Below the pieces are notes generated by a model that did not search any database, was not told the DNA's origin, and worked only from the letters and a program-made list of their open reading frames with translations. From Planctomycetota bacterium (GTDB taxonomy: Bacteria; Planctomycetota; Planctomycetia; Pirellulales; Pirellulaceae): DNA of 36,335 nucleotides. Of this stretch, positions 9,574 through 18,798 are shown piece by piece (the first letter of the stretch is position 1; the number at the start of each line of letters is the position of its first letter). The stretch spans positions 1-36,335 of the forward strand of contig JAPLNL010000123.1 of NCBI GenBank assembly GCA_026692905.1. The letters are read 5' to 3'. A program made the translations under genes and the position numbers.

Positions 9574-9632
9574 GTAGGATGGGATCATTGTCCCGTCCTT
9601 TAAACGAGTTCAGGACAATGGGCCCAAACTAC
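9574..9632. repeat. Repeat family 3, copy 1 (59 bp imperfect palindrome)
   Basis: The sequence runs from GTAGGATGGGATCATTGTCC to GGACAATGGGCCCAAACTAC, two arms that are imperfect complements around about 19 bases. Related copies are at 25946-26003 and, inverted, at 31170-31228. Thirty-odd bases later comes a half of repeat family 1; the same pairing recurs at 31114-31228. Confidence 0.78.
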
Positions 9633-9652
9633 TTCTAACACATGCAGACCGT

Positions 9653-9712
9653 GGCGTAGACAGCTCGGCAGGAGCCTCGCTCTCCCGTTGAAATTGCAAG
9701 CAATTTCAAAAA
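9653..9712. repeat. Repeat family 1, copy D (half element) overlapping the fur stop
   Basis: Contains TCGGCAGGAGCCTCG (9665-9679), CTCTCCC and the near-palindrome GAAATTGCAAGCAATTTC (9690-9707). The last part is the inverted match of the left arm of copy C at 34107-34130. The Fur-family stop codon at 9706-9708 lies inside this repeat. The sequence before it (9643-9664) matches the complement of 31133-31160. Confidence 0.72.
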
Positions 9713-10152
9713 GATGATGGCTCGCAGGTCAAGCAATGTCCTTTGACCAAAATCTCACTAATGCGAGCTATGTTCAGTGATTTCTTCATGCTGTCGTCTG
9801 GAAGCCCGATCCCATCCATGCAGGAAACGGTGCCGCATTCCACACAAACGAAATGAGGATGGCTACTTCGATCATGCGATGGATCGCGGATCTCAAACCG
9901 CCAAACATGGTCCCCCAACTCAGTTCGACTCACTAATTCCGCATCGGTCAGATCACTAAGATTTCGGAAGACCGTCGCTTTGTCAAAACCGATCGGTACC
10001 AGTTTGTCTGATAGTTCCGCATGAGTTTGAGGCTTGCTACCTCTTCGCAATGCAATCAGCACCGAAATGCGCGCAGGAGTGCTCCTCAGCCCAGCCGATC
10101 TCAAGATCTCCCGGACCTTTTCGATCTCGTCGGTATCCTTTTTGTTGCTCAT
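9706..10152 (-). CDS. Fur-family metal or peroxide regulator
   Basis: A 148-residue Fur superfamily repressor. The N-terminal winged helix contains LRSTPARISVLIALRR and DKATVFRNLSDLTDAELV (recognition helix TVFRNL). The C-terminal dimerisation domain has HPHFVCVECG (C103, C106) and GHCLTC (C140, C143), the structural Cys4 zinc site. Whether it is Fur, PerR or Zur cannot be settled by eye. It starts 29 bases after the receiver-like gene on the same strand and probably belongs to the same transcript. Its last two codons and stop overlap a dispersed repeat, so the C-terminal end may have been set by an insertion. Confidence 0.9.
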   Translation of the reverse strand: MSNKKDTDEIEKVREILRSAGLRSTPARISVLIALRRGSKPQTHAELSDKLVPIGFDKATVFRNLSDLTDAELVSRTELGDHVWRFEIRDPSHDRSSHPHFVCVECGTVSCMDGIGLPDDSMKKSLNIARISEILVKGHCLTCEPSSF

Positions 10153-10181
10153 GATTTCCCCTTGCGATACTCCGCGTATGG

Positions 10182-10565
10182 CTAAACAGCTTTTGGGTCG
10201 AGGAATCGCGATAAGCGTTCGTGGGTCGACGGTTGGGCATACTCCAACTTTCCAAATCCGTATTCCGCCCCTTCCGCCACTGCGGCCCGCTGTTGTTCCG
10301 GATAGTTTGTAATAATCATAACAGGAATCGACTTGGTGGCGTTATCTTGCTTAAGATGCCGAAGGATTTCAATGCCATCGCTGTAGTCGATGTCCAGCTT
10401 TCGATTGATGACAATCAAGTCTACCTTTTGCTTTCCTAACAACTCGTTTGCGTCGCTAAGTTGGTGGGCTCGCAGTACCGCAACGTCGTATTTGCTCGCC
10501 AGCATTCGTTGCATTGATGCATGATCGGGATCGCAATTACCAATATCCAAAACTGTTTTGGTCAT
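10182..10565 (-). CDS. Stand-alone receiver-like protein lacking the phospho-acceptor Asp
   Basis: A 127-residue protein with the CheY-like fold pattern: an acidic pocket near the N terminus (D12), strand VDLIVIN, SDGIEILRHLK, PVMIITN with the conserved Thr (T86), and GKLEY with the conserved Lys (K106). At the place of the phosphorylated Asp there is Asn54 (codon AAT), so ordinary phosphotransfer is unlikely. No output domain is fused. The start codon overlaps the stop of the large secreted-protein gene by four bases (ATGA), the fourth link of a coupled set. It is probably a protein-interaction module; the partner is unknown. Confidence 0.82.
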   Translation of the reverse strand: MTKTVLDIGNCDPDHASMQRMLASKYDVAVLRAHQLSDANELLGKQKVDLIVINRKLDIDYSDGIEILRHLKQDNATKSIPVMIITNYPEQQRAAVAEGAEYGFGKLEYAQPSTHERLSRFLDPKAV

Positions 10566-12733
10566 TTTGAGTTTATGATTTCGGTTTCTAGTGTTCGAAC
10601 CAACGTGTCTTGGAGATACTTTTGCATCAGCTGACGTGTTACGTCAAGCATCGATTCGATTCGTTTGACAACACCACTGAGCAGTGAACCTTTTTCCGTG
10701 GACAGAGCCCTGCGCTGAATACTTTCGACCTGTTCGGACATTTTTTCGAACGATTTGACTCGCTTGAGTTCATCCAACAACTTTTCTGCCTTGACGAGAT
10801 CTTTCTTAGCAATTTCCTGCTTGATTCGCGACTCCAACACTTTTCTTCGAATCACAATATCCAAAACTTCTGACTGCATTCCTTTAAGAAGTCCTTCGGT
10901 TTCCAATCGACGCCTGTCATCAGGCAAGTCCGCTTGCTCTATGGATTTCATTCCGTTAACAATCGGCAGTCGAGCCAACAATGTGCTACCGTTTTTGACG
11001 TAGTACAAATAAAGCGGCACGTTGATCTGGATAAACCCTCTTGCTCTCTTGGTGACCTCCGGGGCCTTTGGACTTTCGGCTTTCTTGGGTGGCTCATCGT
11101 TTTCGTCGTCTCCAGAATTTTTGCTGGGTTCCTTTACGGCAGCCAGCGAATCCGCACTGGCTGTACTCGCTGCATTGGCTGCTACTGGGTCATCAACCAG
11201 CTCGTACTCGGGGGGAGCTACTGGTTCAGGTGCTAGTTTGCGAGCGTTGCTGATCGCTTGTGTTTTGCTCTCGCCAGGAGGGTCGTATTGAATGGTTGGA
11301 AGGTCTGAAACTCCAATCGTCAAGACACCGCGCCAGTCGGTTCTTCCAACCATTTCGAGGTCTTCACTGCCCGGAGTTCGGCGGTAAATTTCAGCGCCGA
11401 CAAAAGAACTGTCCGGCACACGCTGCATTCCAAGCTTAATATTGGTTTCTGGATGAGTTGGACTTACCTTCAATCCGACTCGCTGCGTCCGCCGATTCTT
11501 GGCAGTAGAGAGAGCGCCTCGACTCGCAGTGAATATTGCCCCGTAAAGCCTCGACACACTATCAATCTTTTCCGTGATTGCAATAAACGTAAAAGGAATT
11601 GTTTGAAGGACTGTCGGGTTCCCATTGGGATCGTCTCTGCGAATAATCGGCAGCAAAACATCGCCAGGCAAAACTCGAATGGGATGGTCCTCTTTCGTCA
11701 ACAATCCGGTGGCTTTGACTCGTAACACAGCTGTCTTAAAATCCGTTTCCTCAATACGAACGATCGGCGAGAATGCGACCTTTGCCAACTCCGCAACCGT
11801 TCTCGCGATGTCTTGCTTGCAAACGACATCTGCGGCAGCGATTTCCCCCATCCTCCGCACAAAGGAATCCAACTCCTTGACCTGGATTCGAATCGACTCC
11901 CCAACTTTGTCGACCGACGCCAGGAATATCTTGTCATTGTCTCGCAACAGCGCCTCGGGCTGCCAAGGTAATCTGGTTGGAAGAGTCCGAGCTACCTTTT
12001 TGAATTTTTCGAGATCCTGTTTCTGTACCAGTGCCCCAATGATCTTGCCCGATGCAAGCTGGTTTTGCAGTTCTTCATTCGTGCCTTGAAAGGGTTTCAC
12101 AATCTCCTTGAAATCCACCCACTGCTTCTTGTCTAAAAATGGCACTATGTCTCGTTTCATACCCGCATATTGCAGAGGCTGAATCGCAATGTGCTTGATC
12201 TTTTGGATCGCGGCCTCCAGCGTGCGAACGCTTTGCAAACTGGCCGCTCTTGCCTCAAGATCCGCCATGTTTTCGATCTCTTCTTTGGTCCGTTTTTTCT
12301 TCGGCGCTTTTGGGTCTTCGGGAGGTTTCGGTGGTGGCGGATTCATAATCAAAAACTCCGCCTTCGCTTCGTCCGATTTACCTACCACCAAAATCAATTC
12401 TCTCGCAAGCAATTGATCAGCCGTTAAGTCATCCAAGCGATAAAGTACCGAACCGAACAGAGCATCCGGCGTTGATTCGACTTGAATCGCCCATGTCGGC
12501 CCAAAGTTGAGCTCGGCATATTCGGAAATCTGCCGATGGATTTCCCGCTCAGACTCGTCACTCAAGGATAACGTAGGCGATACGCTCACCCAAACTTTAA
12601 CTCGATAGGGAGAATACTCCCAAACTTCTTGTGCATGGGCACTTAATTCCAAACACAAAAGTACAACGCTCGAAAGCAAAACGGCCAAGCTAAAACTTGC
12701 AATCGATGTTTTCAACCCCACCAATCGACTCAT
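10562..12733 (-). CDS. Large secreted protein of unknown function
   Basis: A 723-residue protein that I do not recognise. A signal peptide (hydrophobic residues about 11-33, cleavage near AHAQ-EV) points to export. Visible parts are an N-terminal region beginning YSPYRVKVWVSVSPTL, a Pro/Lys-rich insert (PPPPKPPEDPKAPKKK), a long central region, a second low-complexity stretch (about 500-560), and a Lys/Glu-rich helical C-terminal 130 residues likely to form coiled coil. The gene overlaps both neighbours by four bases (ATGA), so its product is probably made in step with the substrate-binding protein and the pseudo-receiver. A structural or regulatory envelope role is a guess. Confidence 0.85.
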   Translation of the reverse strand: MSRLVGLKTSIASFSLAVLLSSVVLLCLELSAHAQEVWEYSPYRVKVWVSVSPTLSLSDESEREIHRQISEYAELNFGPTWAIQVESTPDALFGSVLYRLDDLTADQLLARELILVVGKSDEAKAEFLIMNPPPPKPPEDPKAPKKKRTKEEIENMADLEARAASLQSVRTLEAAIQKIKHIAIQPLQYAGMKRDIVPFLDKKQWVDFKEIVKPFQGTNEELQNQLASGKIIGALVQKQDLEKFKKVARTLPTRLPWQPEALLRDNDKIFLASVDKVGESIRIQVKELDSFVRRMGEIAAADVVCKQDIARTVAELAKVAFSPIVRIEETDFKTAVLRVKATGLLTKEDHPIRVLPGDVLLPIIRRDDPNGNPTVLQTIPFTFIAITEKIDSVSRLYGAIFTASRGALSTAKNRRTQRVGLKVSPTHPETNIKLGMQRVPDSSFVGAEIYRRTPGSEDLEMVGRTDWRGVLTIGVSDLPTIQYDPPGESKTQAISNARKLAPEPVAPPEYELVDDPVAANAASTASADSLAAVKEPSKNSGDDENDEPPKKAESPKAPEVTKRARGFIQINVPLYLYYVKNGSTLLARLPIVNGMKSIEQADLPDDRRRLETEGLLKGMQSEVLDIVIRRKVLESRIKQEIAKKDLVKAEKLLDELKRVKSFEKMSEQVESIQRRALSTEKGSLLSGVVKRIESMLDVTRQLMQKYLQDTLVRTLETEIINSK

Positions 12734-15060
12734 CGCGCTTGATACCTCCAGTTCTTGATATCCTGGTACAAGGCAGTCGGCTTCTTTGTTACCCCAACCG
12801 CTTCTCGTCGATAAGCAAACGTTTCACTAACTTGCCAAAGAGGCAATATCGGCAGATGAGATGCTACTAAGGTATGCAGATCTTGACACCCCTCTCGAAC
12901 CTCGCGCCAGTTGCGAGCCACACTCAGTTTTCCTAAAGCTTGAACAATAAACTGGTTGCTTGATTCCGCCGCACCTCCAATACCGAATAGCCGCTCCGCA
13001 TCGGTTGCTGGTTCCCAAATCGCAGCGGAAACATAAAGGAAGTCCAATCCCGCCCTTTCCTTGGGGCCAGGCATCTTGTCCAAAACTACCAACTCCGCTG
13101 GAACCTCGATCAATTTCCAAGCTTGAACAATTGCCTCACCCGCAATTTTTGCCGATTCGTAGTCAGGGACACCCAGTCGAATCGTCGGGATGGGCGCGAG
13201 TACTTCGCGCTTCTTGTCCGCTTGGCTCTTCAGTTTTGCCTTCGTCAGCATCATCAGCACCTTGGCCAGTTTGGGATCATAGGCGAAATTCTCGACACTC
13301 TTGTTGTATGCATACGACAGCGGATCCGCATCCGTTGCACCAAACGGAAAAGGACCGCTGATCACTCGACTCACGCCAGGATCGGAATTCCCCAATATCT
13401 CGCCATTCAAAATGCCTTCACGATTGATGGCATAGAGCAACGCACGTCTAAACTCAGGATCGTCCAGGTACGCATTCTTTCCAGTTGGGATCAGCATATG
13501 AACGATGGGTAACGCATACTGGTCGATGACCACCTCCGTTGCCGTCCGAAGCTTTGTCGCATCTGCTGGGAAAAGACGATCGATCATTTCGACATCTCCT
13601 CGCTTTAAGTCCGTAATCGCTTTTTCCGGGTCCGAATACAGGATTTCCTGAATCTCCTTTGGTTGATAGTCTGCCGGTGGGTTTAGTCCCGCCCATTCAA
13701 ATCGCTTTACTCCGGCCTCGTTACTCTTCAGCCGGTATAGCGTTTTCGATCCTAATGGGTTGCTATCTTTCGGCATTTCCCATTGCAAATATGCTTGTGG
13801 CAAAACGTGTGGTCGTCTCAGTTTCAGCTTCACTTTTTCCGGACCAAAAACGGCAACGGTATCCACAATCGCGGCCCAACTCGGAGAATACTTTGGGCTG
13901 CCGATTGTCGCGCGATCCAAAAACGCTTGCGACATGGTTAGGCTGTCTGGCACTCCATCTTTGCCAGGATTCTGTATTAGTAGATCCAACTCCGTTCGAT
14001 CATCGTTGACCTGGTAGGAACCACCAAAGCGAAACGCGTACATGCCCCCCTCAGGGCCTGTCTTCGTAAATTCGAACAGCGGATTCGATATCAGTTTGCC
14101 TATTCGGCACGAAGGCCAGTCGGCCAACGCAGCCGAATCGGGCTTGTCCGATGACTGAAAAACAGCAACGCGAATCATCGGATATGCCAAAATCAATTCA
14201 TTCAAGAATTGCTTTCCACCCTCAATGTCGGGCTCGATCGCGAGCATCCGTAACGCCGCCTTTCTTGCCTTGGCAAAATCACCAGCGTCTCGCTCTCGGA
14301 TCGCATCCTCACGGTGGGTCATGGCCAACTCCAAGAACTTCCCTCGCCATTCCGTTACGACCGGCAAAGGATCCTTCGGGTAGTCCTTTTCAAGTCGCAG
14401 GATCATTGCTCTCGCCGTTCCATAATCCTTCGCGTCAAAATAGGCCTTGATGAGCTTGCTCGATACGGATGATATCGCCTTGCGAATACTTTCTTTTTCC
14501 TTGTCCTCCGGAAATGTTCTTTGGAATTCTTCAAGCACCCCTAAAGCATGGGGCAATTGCTGTTGGGATGCCATCTCGAGAGCACTTCGATACAAGAAGT
14601 CACGGCGCAGCTTTGAGAGCCCTGCGGTTTGCGGATAATTCTTACTCAAAAAATCAAGATGCTCGAAAGCTTCGCCAAATTTCTTTTGGCCAAGTAGATT
14701 GTTGGCTTGTTGCAAAACAAGGTCTTCGTAGAGAGTTATCTTTTCGATATCCCGCCAAGCGATTTCGTAAATACGATCCGGAAAAAGCGGAAACGTCACA
14801 CGGAAAACATCCGTCTCCTTCGGCGATTCGGGGAGCTTTCTGTTCGGAAACTCAATAGGATTTACTTTGACGCTGCGTCCTTCCTCCGCCTTCTTCAAGG
14901 TGATGATATCGAAGGGAGCTTTTTCGTCCAAAACGGAACCGACAACCCCGATTTCGGCCAACAGTTTTTCCTGCTGGCCGAACGCAGTCGGTTCCAAGAA
15001 ATCAAAAAGGCACAAAAGAGTCAATGCCAGCAGGCAAACACCGTGTCGAAAAATCATCAT
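12730..15060 (-). CDS. TPR plus family 5 extracellular solute-binding protein
   Basis: A 776-residue exported protein with an N-terminal signal peptide (LLALTLLCLFDFL, cleavage near AFGQ). Residues about 108-275 are TPR-like helices (FGEAFEHLDFLSKNYPQT, DYGTARAMILRLEKDYPKD). From about 290 onward it resembles the peptide/nickel-type substrate-binding proteins of ABC transporters (SBP family 5), with the typical DDPEFRRALLYAINREGIL, and ILPLWQVSETFAYR near the end. No permease or ATPase genes adjoin, so it is an orphan, and may bind a ligand for signalling or scaffolding rather than import. It overlaps the genes on both sides by ATGA. Confidence 0.85.
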   Translation of the reverse strand: MMIFRHGVCLLALTLLCLFDFLEPTAFGQQEKLLAEIGVVGSVLDEKAPFDIITLKKAEEGRSVKVNPIEFPNRKLPESPKETDVFRVTFPLFPDRIYEIAWRDIEKITLYEDLVLQQANNLLGQKKFGEAFEHLDFLSKNYPQTAGLSKLRRDFLYRSALEMASQQQLPHALGVLEEFQRTFPEDKEKESIRKAISSVSSKLIKAYFDAKDYGTARAMILRLEKDYPKDPLPVVTEWRGKFLELAMTHREDAIRERDAGDFAKARKAALRMLAIEPDIEGGKQFLNELILAYPMIRVAVFQSSDKPDSAALADWPSCRIGKLISNPLFEFTKTGPEGGMYAFRFGGSYQVNDDRTELDLLIQNPGKDGVPDSLTMSQAFLDRATIGSPKYSPSWAAIVDTVAVFGPEKVKLKLRRPHVLPQAYLQWEMPKDSNPLGSKTLYRLKSNEAGVKRFEWAGLNPPADYQPKEIQEILYSDPEKAITDLKRGDVEMIDRLFPADATKLRTATEVVIDQYALPIVHMLIPTGKNAYLDDPEFRRALLYAINREGILNGEILGNSDPGVSRVISGPFPFGATDADPLSYAYNKSVENFAYDPKLAKVLMMLTKAKLKSQADKKREVLAPIPTIRLGVPDYESAKIAGEAIVQAWKLIEVPAELVVLDKMPGPKERAGLDFLYVSAAIWEPATDAERLFGIGGAAESSNQFIVQALGKLSVARNWREVREGCQDLHTLVASHLPILPLWQVSETFAYRREAVGVTKKPTALYQDIKNWRYQAR

Positions 15061-18000
15061 CGACTCTCACCTGAGTTTTCCGAACCGGCAGTGAGCAACG
15101 GGACCTGCACGACGATTCCTTCGTCGCATGGAATCAACATGGCTTTGGGAAGAATCAACGGAGCCCCACTAATGGGCTCGCCAATTTGCACCCTGGCAAC
15201 CATGTTTCCATCGGACAAAGACACGCGGATCAATTCACCGCTTGTCGAAGCAACAATACAGTCCGACTCAATCAGACTAGGCGTGCCAACGAGAACAATT
15301 TTTTCCAGTGGCTTCGACCAAAGCAGCTTGCCCGTTTCGTCGCAAGCAACCAAGCCGTCAATGTCACTTAACGCCAACAAGTAGCCTTTCGAATCGCTCT
15401 CGACGGCATAGGGGCCCCATACAAAGCGGCCTTCGACTGGCACCGATGTAAATCGCTTCAACTCACTCGAATCATAGAAATCCAATTGGTCCCCTGCAAC
15501 ACCCGCCGAAACACCAACAATCACGTCCTTGACGATCGACAATCGCCCCTTCAACTGTTTTTCCAAAGGTTGCGAGGTGATGCTGCGCAACTGCTTGCCT
15601 GTACCAAGCTTGTACATGAATCGTTGCTGGTCGGCCACAATCGCTGTTTGCTTGTCCGCCAAAACGGTGGGGTTCAGCCATTTGGGGCGCTCGCCCGCTT
15701 GCACAATCGGCTGAAAAGGTAAACCGACCACCTGCCCTTTGTCCGGATCGACCATGGCTATTTGGCCATTCGTCAAGGGGACCAGAATGGTCCCATTGCC
15801 CAGCGCAATGGGTTCACTCGCCGGAAAAGCATCCGCGAAATCTAGCGTGAGCATTTTTGTTGGAGTGCTCGATCGGCGGCTTGGCTCAATGACTAACAAC
15901 TGGTTCCCAAACGCCTGATTCATCATCACGATGGAGGAATCGGGTCTCCTGATTGGCTCAATAAACATCATCGAACGCTGGCTTCGTCCAAGATTCTGCA
16001 CTTGACCAACAGGTTGTTTGCTTTGGAATGCTGCGGACTCGATCGAAAACGCAGCACCCTGGGCTGTGATAGCCAGAAAACCCTTACCGTCCGTTGAAAG
16101 AGAAGTGACCGGAGCTCCAAGGTCAGATTCCCAAACGATTTCGCCCGTTCCTATCTTAATCGCCGTTGCACGCACGCCACGATTGCCGCGAACCACTCTT
16201 GTATGGATTGCCATATCATCCACGCTGATTGGTCTAGACGTAAATTGATCGAGATCGTAGTTGGACCATTGCTGATTTAGTTTCTGAGAGCTCTCTTGTA
16301 TCTGATAGAGAGCAAGCCGAGTTGAGGCAACCAACAAATTGTTTTCCACCATCAGTGGCCATGCCAACTTGGGAGTTTCCTGTTTTTCAAGCGAATTCAC
16401 CTGCTTGAAGACTTTGTCTTTTTTGTTAAGAGCGTCTACCTCCAAAATGGCGATCTCGCCAAGGTTCGTCAGGACCGCAATCCGCCGTCGGTCGACCTGA
16501 GGCGCGATCACTACATGCCCTTTGAACCGAATCGGTTTTTGACCAACTTGCACATCGAGCCCCTCGTCATTGGTTTGGAAAACTCGCATCAAACTGTAGT
16601 CCGATCCTTCGTTTTCAAACAAAATCAACTGATTTTGAATCCAAATGGGAGGTACTGCAATTGAGGATGGTGCATGACCGATGTATTCCACTTCTTCACA
16701 CTTCCCGCTTGTTCGCGAAAGAACATAGAGATTGGAGTGATTGCCCAAAACGTATCGCTTTTTCTTGCCTGCAGCACCACCGGGCCCAACATCGATAGGT
16801 TGTGGAAATTTCTTGCCCCATCTCGCTTGACCTGTGGCCACGTCCAAACAAAACACCTCGCCTGGAGTCGTTTCGCCGGCCGCCGTTTTGCCACCCGCAA
16901 TCGATACGAAAATATCATCACCATCCATTGCAGGCTCGATAATTCGCCCAGTAAACTTGGCTTCCCAAACGACAGCTCCATCGACGGAGGCAATCCGCTG
17001 AATTTTTCCTTGCTCGGGAATCGAAATCAAAACATCGCTGTCCGATGTCGACATTAACGGCTTGGGCTCACCCGTCCAGTCAGTACCGATATGCTTGCGC
17101 CAAAGAACTTGACCGGTCGCTGCATTTAACGCGTAAACGGCTCCTTTGGCCCGCACAACAACGGTTGCGCCTGTGGTCTCGGGGATGTTTTTGCGACCAA
17201 CAAGCACGACACTTTTGGAGGGATTTCCAGGATCCTGTTCGCTACCCACGGTCGGTGTCTGCGAGGAGGTGCCCACCAACTCTTGCTGCTGACCTGTTGC
17301 CTGCGCGAGCAGTTCATTGAGTTTGATGTCTGTCTCCAACTGAGGGTACTTGCGAAGAATTTTTCGCCTCAAATCGTAAGTCTCTGCAACGTTCTTCGCT
17401 TCCACCGACTTGGTCATTTCAGCGATTGTCACAATGAGATCCTCACCCTTTTGGATATCGCGAACCAAACGGCTTTGATTTTCTTCTATCGTCTTGATCC
17501 GAAGCTCGTTCTGGGTTCTTTCTAAAGTACCCACGTATCTTGGATCTCGAACCAAGTCCATATGCTGGTTCATCTTGTCGATCAACGTTTTCCGATCTGG
17601 AATCGATTGTGTGTTCTCAATTTTCATGACGAACTTTTCTGCGATTCTCAACAACGTATCCGTAACGTCACCGCGGAATTGGGTCATCGCCGTTTCATTG
17701 GTAATGGCGGGCAAATGCTCGAGACAAGCCTTCGATCCAATTGTCGGATCCACCGCTTTTTCAGACTCTTGCCTAACTTTCGACAATGCAGAAAACACCC
17801 GAGCTTCACTCGCGTGCTCATTCGTAGGGAAACGCCCCGCAAACTCCGAAAAACTCTTGCTCGCTCGTTCGTAGTCCTGAGACTTATAAGCGTTTTCAGC
17901 TTGTTCAAAAGCGTCAACGGCCGACCCGTTCCAAAACCAGGTGATCAAGGGCACAAAGAAAACAAGCAAAAGAAGGACGAGGAAGCCGTAGCCAATAATG

Positions 18001-18488
18001 CGAAAGGACTCCCAGGAACTCTTCTTTTTGACTTTCGTTTCCCGAACGATGCGGATCGGACCATCATCCAATTCCGCGACCACACGTCGTCCCCGAACCG
18101 GTTTGGCATTCTCTACGATCTGTACCTCTTCCACGCCATCCTCGATCACCTCCACCGATTCGACGGAGTCTTCTGCCTCAACAAACTCGTCGGGCAAAAG
18201 ATCATCAACGGAATCATGATCGTTTACCGGCTCGGGTTCCAATGGGCGTCCACCCCGGAGCGCTTTCGATGGATCAGGCCTTTCACTTCCTAAGGATTCG
18301 TTTAACTCGGTCACCAGCTTGGTGGCCTGAAATCGAGTTAGCTGGCCATTGTCCACAAGCAATTTAGCAATGGCTTCTGGCGTTACACGAACCTTAGATT
18401 GCTCAACTTGTCGGTGGAGCTCGACAATGATTTCGGGGTCAAGTAGACCGCGACTCTCCAACAGTGCTATAAACTGCGATGCTGCCAT
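15057..18488 (-). CDS. Membrane-anchored PQQ-type beta-propeller protein
   Basis: An 1143-residue protein, first of the coupled set. Residues 1-67 form a helical domain (LLVDNGQLTRFQATKLV) of a kind also seen near the N terminus of planctomycete kinases. An acidic linker (about 85-145) leads to one membrane segment at 163-186. Outside lie TPR-like helices (ENAYKSQDYERASKSFSEFA, about 198-217) and, from about 430 to 1120, PQQ-like repeats such as GAVYALNAATGQVLWRKHIG and GKIQRIASVDGAVVWEAKF. Such propellers bind proteins or, in dehydrogenases, PQQ; no dehydrogenase residues are evident, so binding or scaffolding is more likely. Its TGA stop overlaps the ATG of the next gene. Confidence 0.87.
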   Translation of the reverse strand: MAASQFIALLESRGLLDPEIIVELHRQVEQSKVRVTPEAIAKLLVDNGQLTRFQATKLVTELNESLGSERPDPSKALRGGRPLEPEPVNDHDSVDDLLPDEFVEAEDSVESVEVIEDGVEEVQIVENAKPVRGRRVVAELDDGPIRIVRETKVKKKSSWESFRIIGYGFLVLLLLVFFVPLITWFWNGSAVDAFEQAENAYKSQDYERASKSFSEFAGRFPTNEHASEARVFSALSKVRQESEKAVDPTIGSKACLEHLPAITNETAMTQFRGDVTDTLLRIAEKFVMKIENTQSIPDRKTLIDKMNQHMDLVRDPRYVGTLERTQNELRIKTIEENQSRLVRDIQKGEDLIVTIAEMTKSVEAKNVAETYDLRRKILRKYPQLETDIKLNELLAQATGQQQELVGTSSQTPTVGSEQDPGNPSKSVVLVGRKNIPETTGATVVVRAKGAVYALNAATGQVLWRKHIGTDWTGEPKPLMSTSDSDVLISIPEQGKIQRIASVDGAVVWEAKFTGRIIEPAMDGDDIFVSIAGGKTAAGETTPGEVFCLDVATGQARWGKKFPQPIDVGPGGAAGKKKRYVLGNHSNLYVLSRTSGKCEEVEYIGHAPSSIAVPPIWIQNQLILFENEGSDYSLMRVFQTNDEGLDVQVGQKPIRFKGHVVIAPQVDRRRIAVLTNLGEIAILEVDALNKKDKVFKQVNSLEKQETPKLAWPLMVENNLLVASTRLALYQIQESSQKLNQQWSNYDLDQFTSRPISVDDMAIHTRVVRGNRGVRATAIKIGTGEIVWESDLGAPVTSLSTDGKGFLAITAQGAAFSIESAAFQSKQPVGQVQNLGRSQRSMMFIEPIRRPDSSIVMMNQAFGNQLLVIEPSRRSSTPTKMLTLDFADAFPASEPIALGNGTILVPLTNGQIAMVDPDKGQVVGLPFQPIVQAGERPKWLNPTVLADKQTAIVADQQRFMYKLGTGKQLRSITSQPLEKQLKGRLSIVKDVIVGVSAGVAGDQLDFYDSSELKRFTSVPVEGRFVWGPYAVESDSKGYLLALSDIDGLVACDETGKLLWSKPLEKIVLVGTPSLIESDCIVASTSGELIRVSLSDGNMVARVQIGEPISGAPLILPKAMLIPCDEGIVVQVPLLTAGSENSGESR

Positions 18489-18798
18489 CGATTAATTAAA
18501 CCTCTCGACCACGGACACTTGAATACCATTGAAGATTTGTTCTCTTGGACGCCATGATGAACGCGAAAAAGATGCGAAGCGAAAAAACAATGTCGTTCAT
18601 CGGCGCGAAATCCAAGGGGCAGAAAAGAAAAGCCTTAGTAGTGCGATGCCAGAAAAGTTAGCATCGTAAGGAGGAGCCTACTCTTTCGCCCTATGATAGC
18701 CAAAGCTTTGCCGTTTGAGCATTCCCTACCTGGATATTTCATAAGAGATTGATCCTTTCAATAGGTGTCCGGCTTTCTGCTTCGGTGCGTTCCCTCCG
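18489..18798. other. Intergenic region upstream of the coupled operon
   Basis: No gene is supported. It should hold the minus-strand promoter for the five-gene set, but no clear -35/-10 pair was found. CGATGC (18644-18649) and GCATCG (18661-18666) form a 6 bp hairpin that might end the speA transcript. A GGAGG-like stretch at 18670-18675 on the plus strand is not followed by a credible reading frame. Confidence 0.45.

Noticed and set aside
12730-15060. Substrate-binding protein read as part of an ABC importer operon.
   Set aside because: No permease or ATPase gene adjoins; neighbours are a propeller protein and an unknown secreted protein.
18669-18755. A 19-residue plus-strand frame (ATG near 18692) after a GGAGGA.
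   Set aside because: Spacing to the Shine-Dalgarno-like sequence is too long (about 17 bases) and the peptide shows no features.
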